Part shown: in pieces, positions 1-8,361 of the stretch
Numbering within the stretch: position 1 is the stretch's first letter
Layout: the number at the start of each line of letters is the position of its first letter
The notes under the pieces: model-generated
Databases searched by the model: none
What the model was told of the DNA's origin: nothing
What the model saw: the letters and a program-made list of their open reading frames with translations, nothing else
Made by a program: the position numbers and the translations under genes
Assembly: GCF_944377805.1 (NCBI RefSeq)
Contig: NZ_CALWFZ010000002.1
Location: 124,001 to 188,000, forward strand
Source: an uncultured Mediterraneibacter sp.
Lineage (GTDB): Bacteria > Bacillota > Clostridia > Lachnospirales > Lachnospiraceae
DNA: 64,000 nt
Direction of reading: 5' to 3'

Positions 1-1
1 C

Positions 2-304
2 TGTGAACTCTACAGACATAAGAAGATGAAGACGGACCCTGAAAAAGGTCTCTCTCTTCTGGAGGAGGTGCTTCCGCTTCTGGAAGAGCAGGAGGATTAC
101 AGCAATGACGCCCTGTTTGAACTGTTAAAAGGTTATGCGGGGGAGAAAGGATATAAGATCGGATATGTGATGTGGCCGATTAGAACCGCCGTGTCGGGAC
201 GACAGAGCACTCCCGGAGGTGCAACCGAGCTGATGGAGGTTCTGGGCAAAGAGGAGTCGCTTCGCAGAATCCGCACGGGAATCGAGAAGTTACATGACAT
301 TTAA
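2..304 (+). CDS. gltX: Glutamyl-tRNA synthetase, C-terminal part (gene begins outside the window)
   Basis: The reading frame is open from base 2 and ends with a stop at 304, so only about the last 100 residues are present. They match the C-terminal anticodon-binding helical domain of class I glutamyl-tRNA synthetase, notably the stretch GYVMWPIRTAVSGRQSTPGG, which is very characteristic of GltX. The enzyme charges tRNA-Glu (and tRNA-Gln in bacteria using the transamidation route) in the cytoplasm. The catalytic Rossmann domain lies upstream of the window. Its stop overlaps the start of the next gene by 11 bases, so the helicase is probably translationally coupled to it. Confidence 0.92.
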   Translation, partial: CELYRHKKMKTDPEKGLSLLEEVLPLLEEQEDYSNDALFELLKGYAGEKGYKIGYVMWPIRTAVSGRQSTPGGATELMEVLGKEESLRRIRTGIEKLHDI

Positions 305-2123
305 TCAGGAACAGAAAACAGCGATTATTCACGAATCCGGGCCCTGTCAGGTATTGGCAGGGCCCGGTTCCGGCAAGACCCTGACGATCGTCAGCCGGAT
401 CAGGTATCTCATCGAAGAATGTGGAGTGAAGCCGGAGGAAATACTGCTTGTCACATTCACCCGCTATGCGGCGGCTGAGATGAAGGAGCGGCTGTGCGCG
501 CTGATGAACCGAAAAAATGTGCCGGTTACATCGGGAACTTTCCACGGGATCTACTACGGGATACTGAAGTGGGCTTACCGCATCGGTCCGGAGAACATCC
601 TGTCCGAAGAAGAGAAATATCAGATTCTGGGAGCTGTGGTGAGATCTCTGGAGATTGAGGTGTTTGATGAGGATGATTTCTTAAGAGATATTGCAGAGGA
701 GATCGGAAGGATCAAAAATAACCGGCAGGATCCCGGCGAGTTTGTCTCGGCAAAATGCAGTGAGGAAAGTTTCCGGGAGATATACCGGGAATACGAGGAG
801 AAGAGAAAAGCTCTGAGAAAAATAGATTTTGACGATATGCTTGTCGCATGTCATGATCTGTTTGTGTCCAGACCAGATGTGCTCGCTCTGTGGCAGAAAA
901 AGTTTCAGTATATTCTGATTGATGAGTTTCAGGACATCAACCGGGTTCAGTATGATGTGATCCGTATGCTCGCCCGGCCAGGGAACAACCTCTTTGTCGT
1001 GGGGGATGACGATCAGGCGATTTACGGGTTTCGCGGCGCAGATCCGGGACTTATGTTCAGATTTGAAAAAGACTACCCTGATGCAGCCCGGATCATACTT
1101 GGGAAAAACTACCGATCCTGCGGCAACATTGTGAAAAACTCGCTGAAGGTAATCAGCCATAATGAACAGCGGTTTAATAAAAAACTTGAGGCAGTAAAAG
1201 ACAGAGGAGAGTGTCTCCACATTCAGGAAGTCAGAGATCCGAATGAGGAGGCCGGGTATATCGCAGAAGAGATCGAAAAGTGTCTTGCGGCCGGGATCAG
1301 GCCGGAGGAGATCGCGGTTCTCTTCCGGCTCCATACAGATGTAAGGCCTCTTTCAGAAGAACTGGTTGAGCGGCAGATTCCTTTCTGGATGCGGGAGCAG
1401 ATCCCGAACCTGTATCATCATTTCATCGCAAAAGATATACAGGCTTATTTCCGTCTTGCCCTGGGACAGCGCGACAGAAAGGATTTTCTTCAGATTATGA
1501 ACCGTCCCAAACGGTATATCGGAAGAGACAGTCTGGCGGGCGCGACGGCGTCTTTTGAGGAAATCCGCAAATTTTACTGTGATAAGGACTGGATGCTGGA
1601 TCGGATCGACCAGTTTGAGTGGGATGTGAAAATGCTTACCCGTATGGCTCCGTACGCGGCGATCCAGTATATCAGGAAGCGGATCGGATATGATGATTTT
1701 CTGAAGGACTATGCCTATACGAATAAGATCGACAGGTCAGATCTGAACGAGGTGATGCTGGAACTTGAAGAGGCGTCCAGGCCGTACGCTACAGTGGAGG
1801 AATGGTTCAGCCATATTCAGGAATACACCGAAGCGCTTCAGAGAAAACAATCAGAACAGAACAAAAGCCGGGAGGGCGTCAGTCTGATGACGCTTCATGC
1901 CGCGAAGGGACTGGAGTTCCATACTGTGTTTCTCATTGGAGCCAATGAGGGCAGGCTTCCTTACCAGAAAGCAAAGACGGACGCCCAGATCGAAGAGGAG
2001 CGAAGACTGTTCTATGTGGGGATGACGAGAGCGAAAGAAGCGCTGAAAATCACTTATGTGAAAACAAAAAACGGGAAAGAGACAAGTCCTTCCCGTTTTG
2101 TCGATGAATTATTAGATCAGTAG
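294..2123 (+). CDS. UvrD/PcrA-like superfamily 1 ATP-dependent DNA helicase
   Basis: A 609-residue SF1 helicase. Visible motifs are the Walker A loop GPGSGKT (about residues 23-29), motif Ia-like VTFTRYAAAEMKERL, the DEFQ Walker B in LIDEFQDIN, motif III/Q-like GDDDQAIYGFRGA, motif V (SLMTLHAAKGLEF) and motif VI (LFYVGMTRAKE). The family unwinds DNA 3' to 5' in repair and replication restart. At 609 residues it is shorter than PcrA/UvrD (about 720), suggesting a reduced 2B or C-terminal region, so it may be a specialised paralogue rather than the main PcrA. It overlaps gltX by 11 bases and runs convergently into the DUF1292 gene with four bases between stops and no clear terminator. Confidence 0.9.
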   Translation: MTFNQEQKTAIIHESGPCQVLAGPGSGKTLTIVSRIRYLIEECGVKPEEILLVTFTRYAAAEMKERLCALMNRKNVPVTSGTFHGIYYGILKWAYRIGPENILSEEEKYQILGAVVRSLEIEVFDEDDFLRDIAEEIGRIKNNRQDPGEFVSAKCSEESFREIYREYEEKRKALRKIDFDDMLVACHDLFVSRPDVLALWQKKFQYILIDEFQDINRVQYDVIRMLARPGNNLFVVGDDDQAIYGFRGADPGLMFRFEKDYPDAARIILGKNYRSCGNIVKNSLKVISHNEQRFNKKLEAVKDRGECLHIQEVRDPNEEAGYIAEEIEKCLAAGIRPEEIAVLFRLHTDVRPLSEELVERQIPFWMREQIPNLYHHFIAKDIQAYFRLALGQRDRKDFLQIMNRPKRYIGRDSLAGATASFEEIRKFYCDKDWMLDRIDQFEWDVKMLTRMAPYAAIQYIRKRIGYDDFLKDYAYTNKIDRSDLNEVMLELEEASRPYATVEEWFSHIQEYTEALQRKQSEQNKSREGVSLMTLHAAKGLEFHTVFLIGANEGRLPYQKAKTDAQIEEERRLFYVGMTRAKEALKITYVKTKNGKETSPSRFVDELLDQ

Positions 2124-2127
2124 ACGA

Positions 2128-2433
2128 TTATTCCATGTCATCCAGATCGATGTCGCCGAATTCCTGCTCCTCGATCCAGTCATTGAAGACTTCCGATACC
2201 CGCTCGAATTCGTCATCATCCAGGATGTTTTCAAGTCCGGGCTCTTCATCTTCTCCGTTGTCAATCAGACGGTAGAGATAGATCTGTCCGTCGTCGTTCT
2301 CCCCGCTGTCATTGAGCGGGAGAAGCGCGATATAGCGCTGAGAGTCCGTCTCGAATATTGTAAGGACATCACATTCCAGCTTTTCGTCATTGTCCAGTGT
2401 CAGTGTTACAGTCAGAGATTCATGTTCATTCAT
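2128..2433 (-). CDS. DUF1292 domain protein
   Basis: A 101-residue, very acidic protein with the DUF1292 pattern: a beta-rich start (SLTVTLTLDNDEKLECDVLTIFE), then YIALLPL and IYLYRLIDNGEDEEPGLENI, and an acidic tail. The family is common in Firmicutes, often near YrzL/RuvX, and its function is unknown. A GAGGAG ribosome binding site lies just before the start. It is oriented against the helicase gene and away from the lipoprotein gene, so it is probably transcribed alone. Confidence 0.85.
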   Translation of the reverse strand: MNEHESLTVTLTLDNDEKLECDVLTIFETDSQRYIALLPLNDSGENDDGQIYLYRLIDNGEDEEPGLENILDDDEFERVSEVFNDWIEEQEFGDIDLDDME

Positions 2434-2537
2434 ATTATTTTCTCCTCTTTATTCATGATTCTTATACCATAGCGATACCCGCTCTATAGAGAGGGTAACA
2501 CAGAAGAGGGAGAAAAAGCAAGTTGCCCCGCAATCTA

Positions 2538-2565
2538 TTGACATTCCCTCGAAACAGGGTAGAAT
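2538..2565 (+). promoter_or_regulatory. Sigma-A type promoter for the sugar-binding lipoprotein gene
   Basis: TTGACA at 2538-2543 and TAGAAT at 2560-2565 are separated by 16 bases. They lie 48 bases before the ATG at 2614. Confidence 0.75.
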
Positions 2566-2613
2566 GAAAGGGTGGAAATTTATCTGAGAATTTGACAGGG
2601 AGAAGCGGATAAA

Positions 2614-3606
2614 ATGATAAGACGAAAATATTTTTTTGTCCTGATGATTGCGGTATTTACTCTGTTTATATCAGGGTGTAAGCAGAATGTGGGAACACCC
2701 GAGGATAATGCCGTCGTTGAGGAACCTGAGCAAGAAGACATACCGGAACAGAACCGTCTGTTTGGATTCAGCTGTTCGGATCTGACCAATCCCTTTAACG
2801 AAGTGCTTAAAGAGTCTGTCTCTACGGCGCTTCAGGAGCAGGGAGACCGTATACTCGTAAGGGATGCCCAGTCAGATCCCGCCGTGCAGATTACCCAGAT
2901 ACATGAGATGATAGACGCCGGGGTATCGGCAGTGTTTTTGTGCCCGGCTGATCCGGAGGAGATTACTCCGGCGCTGGAAGCACTCAATGAGGCGGGAATT
3001 CCTGTGGTCAATCTCGATGTCAGAGTGGCGCGTACGGATCTGACCGAGTCTTTTATCGGTGCCGACAATTATAACGCGGGAAAGGTCTGCGGGGATGACC
3101 TTATCAGCCGCCTGCCGGACGGAGGCCGCCTGGTAATTGTGGAATGCCCGGATGTGAGTTCTGTCAGCGAACGGATCAATGGTTTTGAGGAAACGATCAG
3201 AGACTCCGGATTTGAAGTTGTAAAGAGAATCAATACGAGAAGAGATGACAGCGTGATACAGGGAGAAATATCCGGTCTGCTTGCCGGAGAGAGCTCTGTG
3301 GACGCGATTATGTGCGGAGATGACAGGATGGCGTCAGAAGTTCTGTCGGCCATGAACGATGCAGGGAGAAGTGATATTCTTGTGTACAGTGTGGGAGGTT
3401 CTCCAGCGGTAAAAAGCGCGCTTTCAGCTGTCGACTCTCCGATGACAGGAGCGGGAGCCCTCTCTCCGATCAATATGGGGAAGACCGCGGTGAAATCAGC
3501 GTCCGCGATTCTGGAGAGCGGCGTATATGAGCCCGAGACATATGTTGAGACGTTTTTTATCAACAGGGAAAACGTAGACATGTATGGAACAGACGGCTGG
3601 CAGTAG
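2614..3606 (+). CDS. Sugar-binding lipoprotein (RbsB-like periplasmic-binding fold)
   Basis: A 330-residue secreted lipoprotein. The N-terminus is basic then hydrophobic and ends in the lipobox FISGC, with Cys at about residue 22. The mature part has the type I periplasmic-binding fold of ribose/galactose binding proteins: DLTNPFNEVLKESV at the start, AVFLCPADPEEITPALEALNEAGIPVV, and the hinge segment IMCGDDRMASEVLSAM. The family captures a sugar at the cell surface for an ABC transporter or sensor kinase. No permease, ATPase or kinase gene lies nearby. The next gene, 14 bases downstream, is a GH13-fold protein, so the pair may act together in glucan or sugar sensing; that is inference. A GGGAGAAG ribosome binding site supports the start. 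Confidence 0.85.
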   Translation: MIRRKYFFVLMIAVFTLFISGCKQNVGTPEDNAVVEEPEQEDIPEQNRLFGFSCSDLTNPFNEVLKESVSTALQEQGDRILVRDAQSDPAVQITQIHEMIDAGVSAVFLCPADPEEITPALEALNEAGIPVVNLDVRVARTDLTESFIGADNYNAGKVCGDDLISRLPDGGRLVIVECPDVSSVSERINGFEETIRDSGFEVVKRINTRRDDSVIQGEISGLLAGESSVDAIMCGDDRMASEVLSAMNDAGRSDILVYSVGGSPAVKSALSAVDSPMTGAGALSPINMGKTAVKSASAILESGVYEPETYVETFFINRENVDMYGTDGWQ

Positions 3607-3620
3607 GAAAGGAACGGATA

Positions 3621-5393
3621 ATGAAAAGAATAACAGGGAAACCACAGCCTTTTGGCGCGGTTGTTGAAGGTTCAAAAGCGAACTTCGCAGTGCAGGTACC
3701 GTCGGGGAAAACGTGTGAAGTTCTCCTCTATAGAGTGGGGAAGGCGCGTCCTGAGCACAGTTTTGAGATGCCTGAGGAGGAAGGGATCGGCGAGGTGCGC
3801 TTTCTTGGAATCGATGGCATTGAAGCAGGGAAGTACGAATACAATTACAGAATCGACGGCAAAGTGTATGTGGATCCGTATGTAAGGGAGATCGCCGGGA
3901 AAAAAGTTTTCGGAAAAAGATATGATGAAAAAGAGCACCAGATACGGGGCAGGCTGGTATCGGCAGATTATGACTGGGGAGATGACAAAAGGCTCCATCT
4001 TGCGTGGAAGGACGTTGTGGCGTACAGTCTTCATATCAGGGGATTTACAAAACACAGTTCATCCAGAGTGCCTCATAAAGGAACGTTTCGGGGCGTAATA
4101 GAGAAACTCCCTTATCTGAAAGAGCTGGGAATCAACCAGATCCAGTGTATGCCCGTGTATGAATTCGATGAATGCGCCAGGTCGAAGATTAATTACTGGG
4201 GGTACGGTCCGGCGTATTATTTTGCGCCGAAGGAATCGTACGCGTCGGGGGATTCCGCGGTTTGTGAACTTAAAGAGATGGTCATGGCGTGCCACCGGGA
4301 AGGGGTAGAAGTCGTCCTGGAAATGCCCTTTACAGAAGGGGTTGCGGCGCAGACGGCGCTGGAGTGTCTCAGATTCTATATGCTGGAGTATCACATAGAC
4401 GGCTTTGTGGTTAATCCTTATGTCGTGCCGTGGGATATGCTCAAAAACGATCCTTTTCTAAAAGACATCAAGCTGATGTGCAGAGACGACGGGTTTCAAA
4501 ATGTGATGCGCCGTTTTCTGAAAGGCGATGAAAACATGGTAAATGACGTGATTCAGGCTTTAAAACATAACTCTTCCCAGGACGGGAAGTGCAACTATAT
4601 GACAACCCACACAGGTTTTACTCTGTGGGATCTCGTCTCCTATGACGGTAAGCACAATGAGGCGAACGGGGAGCATAATACAGACGGGCCGGACTACAAC
4701 TACAGCTGGAACTGCGGCGCAGAGGGGCCAAGCCGCAAGAAGGCTGTCGTCACGCTTCGCAAAAATCAGGTGAGAAATGCTATGATGCTGCTTCTTCTGG
4801 CCCAGGGAACTCCTTGTCTTTTAGCGGGCGATGAGTTCTATAACAGCCAGAAGGGCAATAATAATGTATACTGTCAGGATAATGAGACCGGCTGGGTAGA
4901 CTGGAGTAAGCTAAAGACAGACGATTCACTTTTTCGTTTTGTAAAAGAACTGATTGCCTTCAGAAAAGATCATCCGTGCCTTCACAGGGAAGACGAACTT
5001 CAGGGACTTGACCGAACCGGGTGCGGGATGCCCGATGTGTCCTATCACGGCGAGAACGCATGGCAGGTTAAGGCGGAAGTCTCCAGCAGGCAGTTAGGAG
5101 TGCTCTATTCTGGAGCCGGTGTGGGCGGAAGCGACTGTTTCATCGCCTACAATATGCACTGGCTGCCTCATGAATATGCGCTCCCGTCTCCGGGGAAGAA
5201 CAAGGTATGGTGCCGGTCGGCAGATACGGAAAAAGGCATTTCAGACCCGCCGGTATTTCTTGAAGATCAGAAAAGAACGGATGTGATGCCAAGAAGCATC
5301 AGCATCTTAGTGAGCGCGCAGGCCGGAGAGAAGAAAAAAGGCCGTGCCCGGCGCAGGCCGGAAAAGAAAGATGGCGGACAGGAGAAATCATGA
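3621..5393 (+). CDS. GH13-fold glycogen-debranching/pullulanase-like protein, catalytic residues missing
   Basis: A 590-residue relative of GlgX/TreX and type I pullulanases. Residues 10-90 look like a CBM48/E-set domain (FGAVVEGSKANFAVQVPSG). A GH13 barrel follows: AYSLHIRGFTKHSSS (134-148), YLKELGINQIQCMPVYEFDE, and WGYGPAYYFAPKESYAS. The family-specific segment DLVSYDGKHNEANGEHNTDG (337-356) is well kept. The active-site regions are not. Region I reads EVVLEMPF instead of a D..xNH motif, region II reads GFVVNPY with Asn at 265 where the nucleophile Asp sits, region IV reads HT (330-331) instead of HD, and the general-acid region is shortened and unrecognisable. Hydrolysis is therefore unlikely; glucan binding or regulation is possible. 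The tail (about 565-590) is Lys/Arg rich. Its stop overlaps the next start in ATGA. Confidence 0.85.
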   Translation: MKRITGKPQPFGAVVEGSKANFAVQVPSGKTCEVLLYRVGKARPEHSFEMPEEEGIGEVRFLGIDGIEAGKYEYNYRIDGKVYVDPYVREIAGKKVFGKRYDEKEHQIRGRLVSADYDWGDDKRLHLAWKDVVAYSLHIRGFTKHSSSRVPHKGTFRGVIEKLPYLKELGINQIQCMPVYEFDECARSKINYWGYGPAYYFAPKESYASGDSAVCELKEMVMACHREGVEVVLEMPFTEGVAAQTALECLRFYMLEYHIDGFVVNPYVVPWDMLKNDPFLKDIKLMCRDDGFQNVMRRFLKGDENMVNDVIQALKHNSSQDGKCNYMTTHTGFTLWDLVSYDGKHNEANGEHNTDGPDYNYSWNCGAEGPSRKKAVVTLRKNQVRNAMMLLLLAQGTPCLLAGDEFYNSQKGNNNVYCQDNETGWVDWSKLKTDDSLFRFVKELIAFRKDHPCLHREDELQGLDRTGCGMPDVSYHGENAWQVKAEVSSRQLGVLYSGAGVGGSDCFIAYNMHWLPHEYALPSPGKNKVWCRSADTEKGISDPPVFLEDQKRTDVMPRSISILVSAQAGEKKKGRARRRPEKKDGGQEKS

Positions 5394-5926
5394 AAGCGCT
5401 GCAGCATTTTATTACTATCACAAAACATAAGATCCTTGTAATGAAAGAATGTTTCCGTGTCGGGCTGTACCGGCAGGGACTCCTCCACGACATGTCCAAA
5501 TACAGCCCTTCCGAGTTCCGTATCGGATGCAAGTACTATCAGGGTACGAGAAGCCCGAATAACGCGGAGAGAGAAGACCGTGGATATTCATCCGCATGGC
5601 TTCACCACAAAGGGCGAAATAAGCATCATTACGAGTACTGGATTGATTACAGTCTGGACGGAAAACAGATGCTCACCGGCATGAAAATGCCGGTCCGCTA
5701 TGTGGTGGAGATGTTCCTGGACCGCATAGCGGCCAGTAAAGTATATAAAGGCGAATCTTATAAGGACAGCGATCCTCTGGAGTATTACTTAAGCGGAAAG
5801 GCCGGAGACATGATGCATCCTGAGACGAGGAAACTTCTGGAAAAGCTTCTGCGCATGCTCGCCTCTCAGGGAGAGGAGAAGACCTACCGCTACATAAGGG
5901 AAAAGGTGCTCAGCCGCAGAAGATAA
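5390..5926 (+). CDS. DUF5662 family protein
   Basis: A 178-residue protein whose pattern matches DUF5662: GLYRQGLLHDMSKYSPSEF at the N-terminus, then SSAWLHHKGRNKHHYEYW and MPVRYVVEMFLDRIAASKVY. The HD pair (LLHDMSKYS) and the HH..HH cluster look like an HD-type metal site, but the family has no established activity; databases sometimes label it catalase without support. The 4-base ATGA overlap with the upstream GH13-like gene indicates translational coupling. The phosphatase gene starts 11 bases downstream. Confidence 0.75.
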   Translation: MKALQHFITITKHKILVMKECFRVGLYRQGLLHDMSKYSPSEFRIGCKYYQGTRSPNNAEREDRGYSSAWLHHKGRNKHHYEYWIDYSLDGKQMLTGMKMPVRYVVEMFLDRIAASKVYKGESYKDSDPLEYYLSGKAGDMMHPETRKLLEKLLRMLASQGEEKTYRYIREKVLSRRR

Positions 5927-5937
5927 GGGGGCATATT

Positions 5938-6576
5938 ATGATATTGTATATCGTCCGCCACGGAGAGACAGACTGGAATCTGGCTCACAGAATACAGGGC
6001 AGGACCGATATTGAACTCAATGACTATGGCAGGCATCTCGCTGAGGAGACTGCCCGGGGAATGGAAGATATTCCAATTGATATCGGATATACAAGTCCGC
6101 TTAAAAGAGCGAGGGAGACTGCCCGGATCATTCTGGGGAAACGAAAAACGCCCCTCTTTGACGAGCCGAGGATTCAGGAGATCAGCTTTGGAAGCTATGA
6201 GGGACTCTTTAGCAGTGGAGAGGATGAAAAAAGCAGGGCGTTCAACCTGTTCTTTACCGATACAAAGCACTATGTGCCGCCCGGGGATGGGGAGACGATC
6301 CGGCAGCTCTATGAGAGAACCGGAAATTTCCTCTCAGAGATTATATCCGGGGAGGAACTGAAGGACAAGCGGATTCTTATTTCCACGCACGGAGCGGCGA
6401 TGACGGCTCTGCTAAACCGTATCAAAGGAAATGTATCGGTGGAGCATTTCTGGAAGGATGAGGTTCCGCCGAACTGTTCAGTGACAGAAGTCCGGATTTG
6501 GAATGGAAAGGCAGAAATTATAAAAGAGGGCATGATATTCTATAAAGAAAAGGTAAAAAAGTGGAAGACGGTATGA
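5938..6576 (+). CDS. Histidine phosphatase family protein (phosphoglycerate-mutase-like)
   Basis: A 212-residue branch 1 histidine phosphatase. The phospho-acceptor motif RHGETDWN sits at residues 7-14, followed by QGRTDIELNDYG and SPLKRARETA, and the second catalytic histidine lies in ISTHGAAMTALL. Members dephosphorylate small phosphorylated metabolites (sugar phosphates, alpha-ribazole phosphate, phosphoglycerate); the substrate cannot be read from sequence. It follows DUF5662 closely, with ribosome binding site AAGGGG, and probably shares its transcript. Confidence 0.88.
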   Translation: MILYIVRHGETDWNLAHRIQGRTDIELNDYGRHLAEETARGMEDIPIDIGYTSPLKRARETARIILGKRKTPLFDEPRIQEISFGSYEGLFSSGEDEKSRAFNLFFTDTKHYVPPGDGETIRQLYERTGNFLSEIISGEELKDKRILISTHGAAMTALLNRIKGNVSVEHFWKDEVPPNCSVTEVRIWNGKAEIIKEGMIFYKEKVKKWKTV

Positions 6577-6615
6577 TACAATAGAAGAAAAGGGAAAAGA
6601 AGGCTGGTGAAATCT

Positions 6616-8220
6616 ATGAAACTGACATTTGTTGGAGCGGCTCATGAGGTGACCGGAAGCTGCCATTTTCTTCAGGCGGCCGGCAAGAATATCCTGATTG
6701 ACTGCGGGATGGAACAGGGCCCTGACCTGTACGAGAATCCGGGGCTCCCTGTTGCGGCGTCCCAGGTGGATTATGTGTTTTTGACGCACGCTCATATCGA
6801 TCATTCCGGCATGCTTCCGAAACTTACGAAAGACGGATTTAAAGGGCAGATCTTCGCGACCTTTGCCACAGCGGATCTGTGTAATATCATGCTTCGAGAC
6901 AGCGCCCACATTCAGGAGTTTGAGGCAGAGTGGCGCAACCGTAAAGGCAAGAGAGCGGGGAAGCCGGAATATGAGCCTGTCTATGTAATGCAGGACGCGC
7001 TGGATGCGATCAGCCTGCTCGTGCCTTGCCAGTACGGAGAGCGGATCACAATCTGCGATGGAATCCAGATCCGGTTTACCGATGTGGGGCATCTGCTTGG
7101 CTCAGCCAGCATCGAAGTGTGGGCGACAGAGGAGGCAAAGACAAGAAAGATCGTGTTCTCGGGCGATGTGGGGAATGTGGATCAGCCTATTATCAAAGAT
7201 CCGGCGTACACTTTGTCAGCGGACTATGTCGTCGTGGAATCCACTTACGGAGATCGCATCCACAGTGCCGAGAGGCCGGACTACATCGGTGAATTTACAC
7301 GGATTTTAAAGGAGACTTTCGACCGCAAAGGAAATGTGGTAATTCCATCTTTTGCTGTGGGGAGAACCCAGGAAATGCTCTATTTTATCCGGGAGATCAA
7401 GGAGCGGAATCTTCTGCCAGAGTATGCGGACTTTGATGTGTATTTAGACAGTCCTCTTGCGATAGAAGCCACGAAAGTATTCACGATGAACATGAGAGAC
7501 TGCTTTGATGAGGATGCGTTAAAGCTGGTGGATGCCGGAATTAATCCGCTTGTATTTCCGGGGCTTCACACTTCCACTACGAGCGACGATTCCAGGATGA
7601 TTAACTTTATCGAGAAGCCGAAAGTCATCATATCCGCCTCGGGAATGTGCGACGCCGGGCGGATCCGCCACCATCTCAAGCACAACCTGTGGAGGCCTGA
7701 GTGTACGATACTTTTCGTGGGATATCAGGCACAGGGCACCCTGGGGCGCAGACTTCTGGAGGGAGAGAAGAATATCAGGCTTTTTGGAGAACCTATCGAA
7801 GTACACGCGAGGATCGAGAGTCTGCACGGAGTCAGCGGACATGCGGACATGAACGGGCTGCTTAAGTGGATCGGGGCATTCAGAACCCCGCTTAAGAGAG
7901 TGTTTGTCGTTCACGGAGAAGACAGTGTGACGGACCGGTTTGCCGGTACGGTTCACGATAACTTCGGCCACAGTGCGATAGCGCCGTATCCATGCTGTGA
8001 AGTGGATCTTCTGACCAATGAAGTGATAAGCGAGGGCGTTAAGATACCTGTAAAGGCGAAAAAAGCGGCTCAGCGCAGGGCAGACTCCGCTTTCGCGCGG
8101 CTCGTGGCGGCCGGCAAACGTCTGCTCGATGTGATTTATCAGAACGAAGGGCTCTCGAACAAGGACAAAGCGAAATTTGAGAGTCAGATTAACAACCTGG
8201 CTGATAAATGGGAAGAATAA
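6616..8220 (+). CDS. MBL-fold, beta-CASP domain RNA-processing exonuclease-like protein
   Basis: A metallo-beta-lactamase/beta-CASP protein of about 534 residues, the RNA-specificity family related to CPSF-73/Ysh1. The metal motif HAHIDHSG (expected HxHxDH) is near residue 55, DVGHLLGSASIEV and VFSGDVGN follow, the beta-CASP part carries SFAVGRTQEML and ISASGMCDAGRIRHHL, and a late HADMNGL and VVHGED complete the site. It likely cleaves RNA in the cytoplasm. I prefer the ATG at 6616, where the family usually begins (MKLTFVGA). A GTG at 6607 is in frame but sits only three bases from AGAAGG. A strong terminator follows. Confidence 0.88.
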   Translation: MKLTFVGAAHEVTGSCHFLQAAGKNILIDCGMEQGPDLYENPGLPVAASQVDYVFLTHAHIDHSGMLPKLTKDGFKGQIFATFATADLCNIMLRDSAHIQEFEAEWRNRKGKRAGKPEYEPVYVMQDALDAISLLVPCQYGERITICDGIQIRFTDVGHLLGSASIEVWATEEAKTRKIVFSGDVGNVDQPIIKDPAYTLSADYVVVESTYGDRIHSAERPDYIGEFTRILKETFDRKGNVVIPSFAVGRTQEMLYFIREIKERNLLPEYADFDVYLDSPLAIEATKVFTMNMRDCFDEDALKLVDAGINPLVFPGLHTSTTSDDSRMINFIEKPKVIISASGMCDAGRIRHHLKHNLWRPECTILFVGYQAQGTLGRRLLEGEKNIRLFGEPIEVHARIESLHGVSGHADMNGLLKWIGAFRTPLKRVFVVHGEDSVTDRFAGTVHDNFGHSAIAPYPCCEVDLLTNEVISEGVKIPVKAKKAAQRRADSAFARLVAAGKRLLDVIYQNEGLSNKDKAKFESQINNLADKWEE

Positions 8221-8225
8221 GTGCA

Positions 8226-8262
8226 AAATCAGGGCGGAAGAGTTCCGCTCTGATTTGTTTTG
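8226..8262 (+). terminator. Rho-independent terminator after the beta-CASP gene
   Basis: A 14-base stem (8226-8239 with 8243-8256, one G-U pair) closes a three-base loop and is followed by GTTTTG. It ends the transcript before sigG. Confidence 0.85.
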
Positions 8263-8361
8263 TCAAGGCCTAAAAGTTTATAAAATTTTCGGACTTACAG
8301 AATATCTTTGATGTCAGGTGAGAATCATTCTAAGTAGAAAATGCTTAGGAGGATTCTTGCA

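Noticed and set aside
8341-8361. Upstream ATG for sigG
   Set aside because: The ribosome binding site AGGAGG lies inside this extension and serves ATG 8362.
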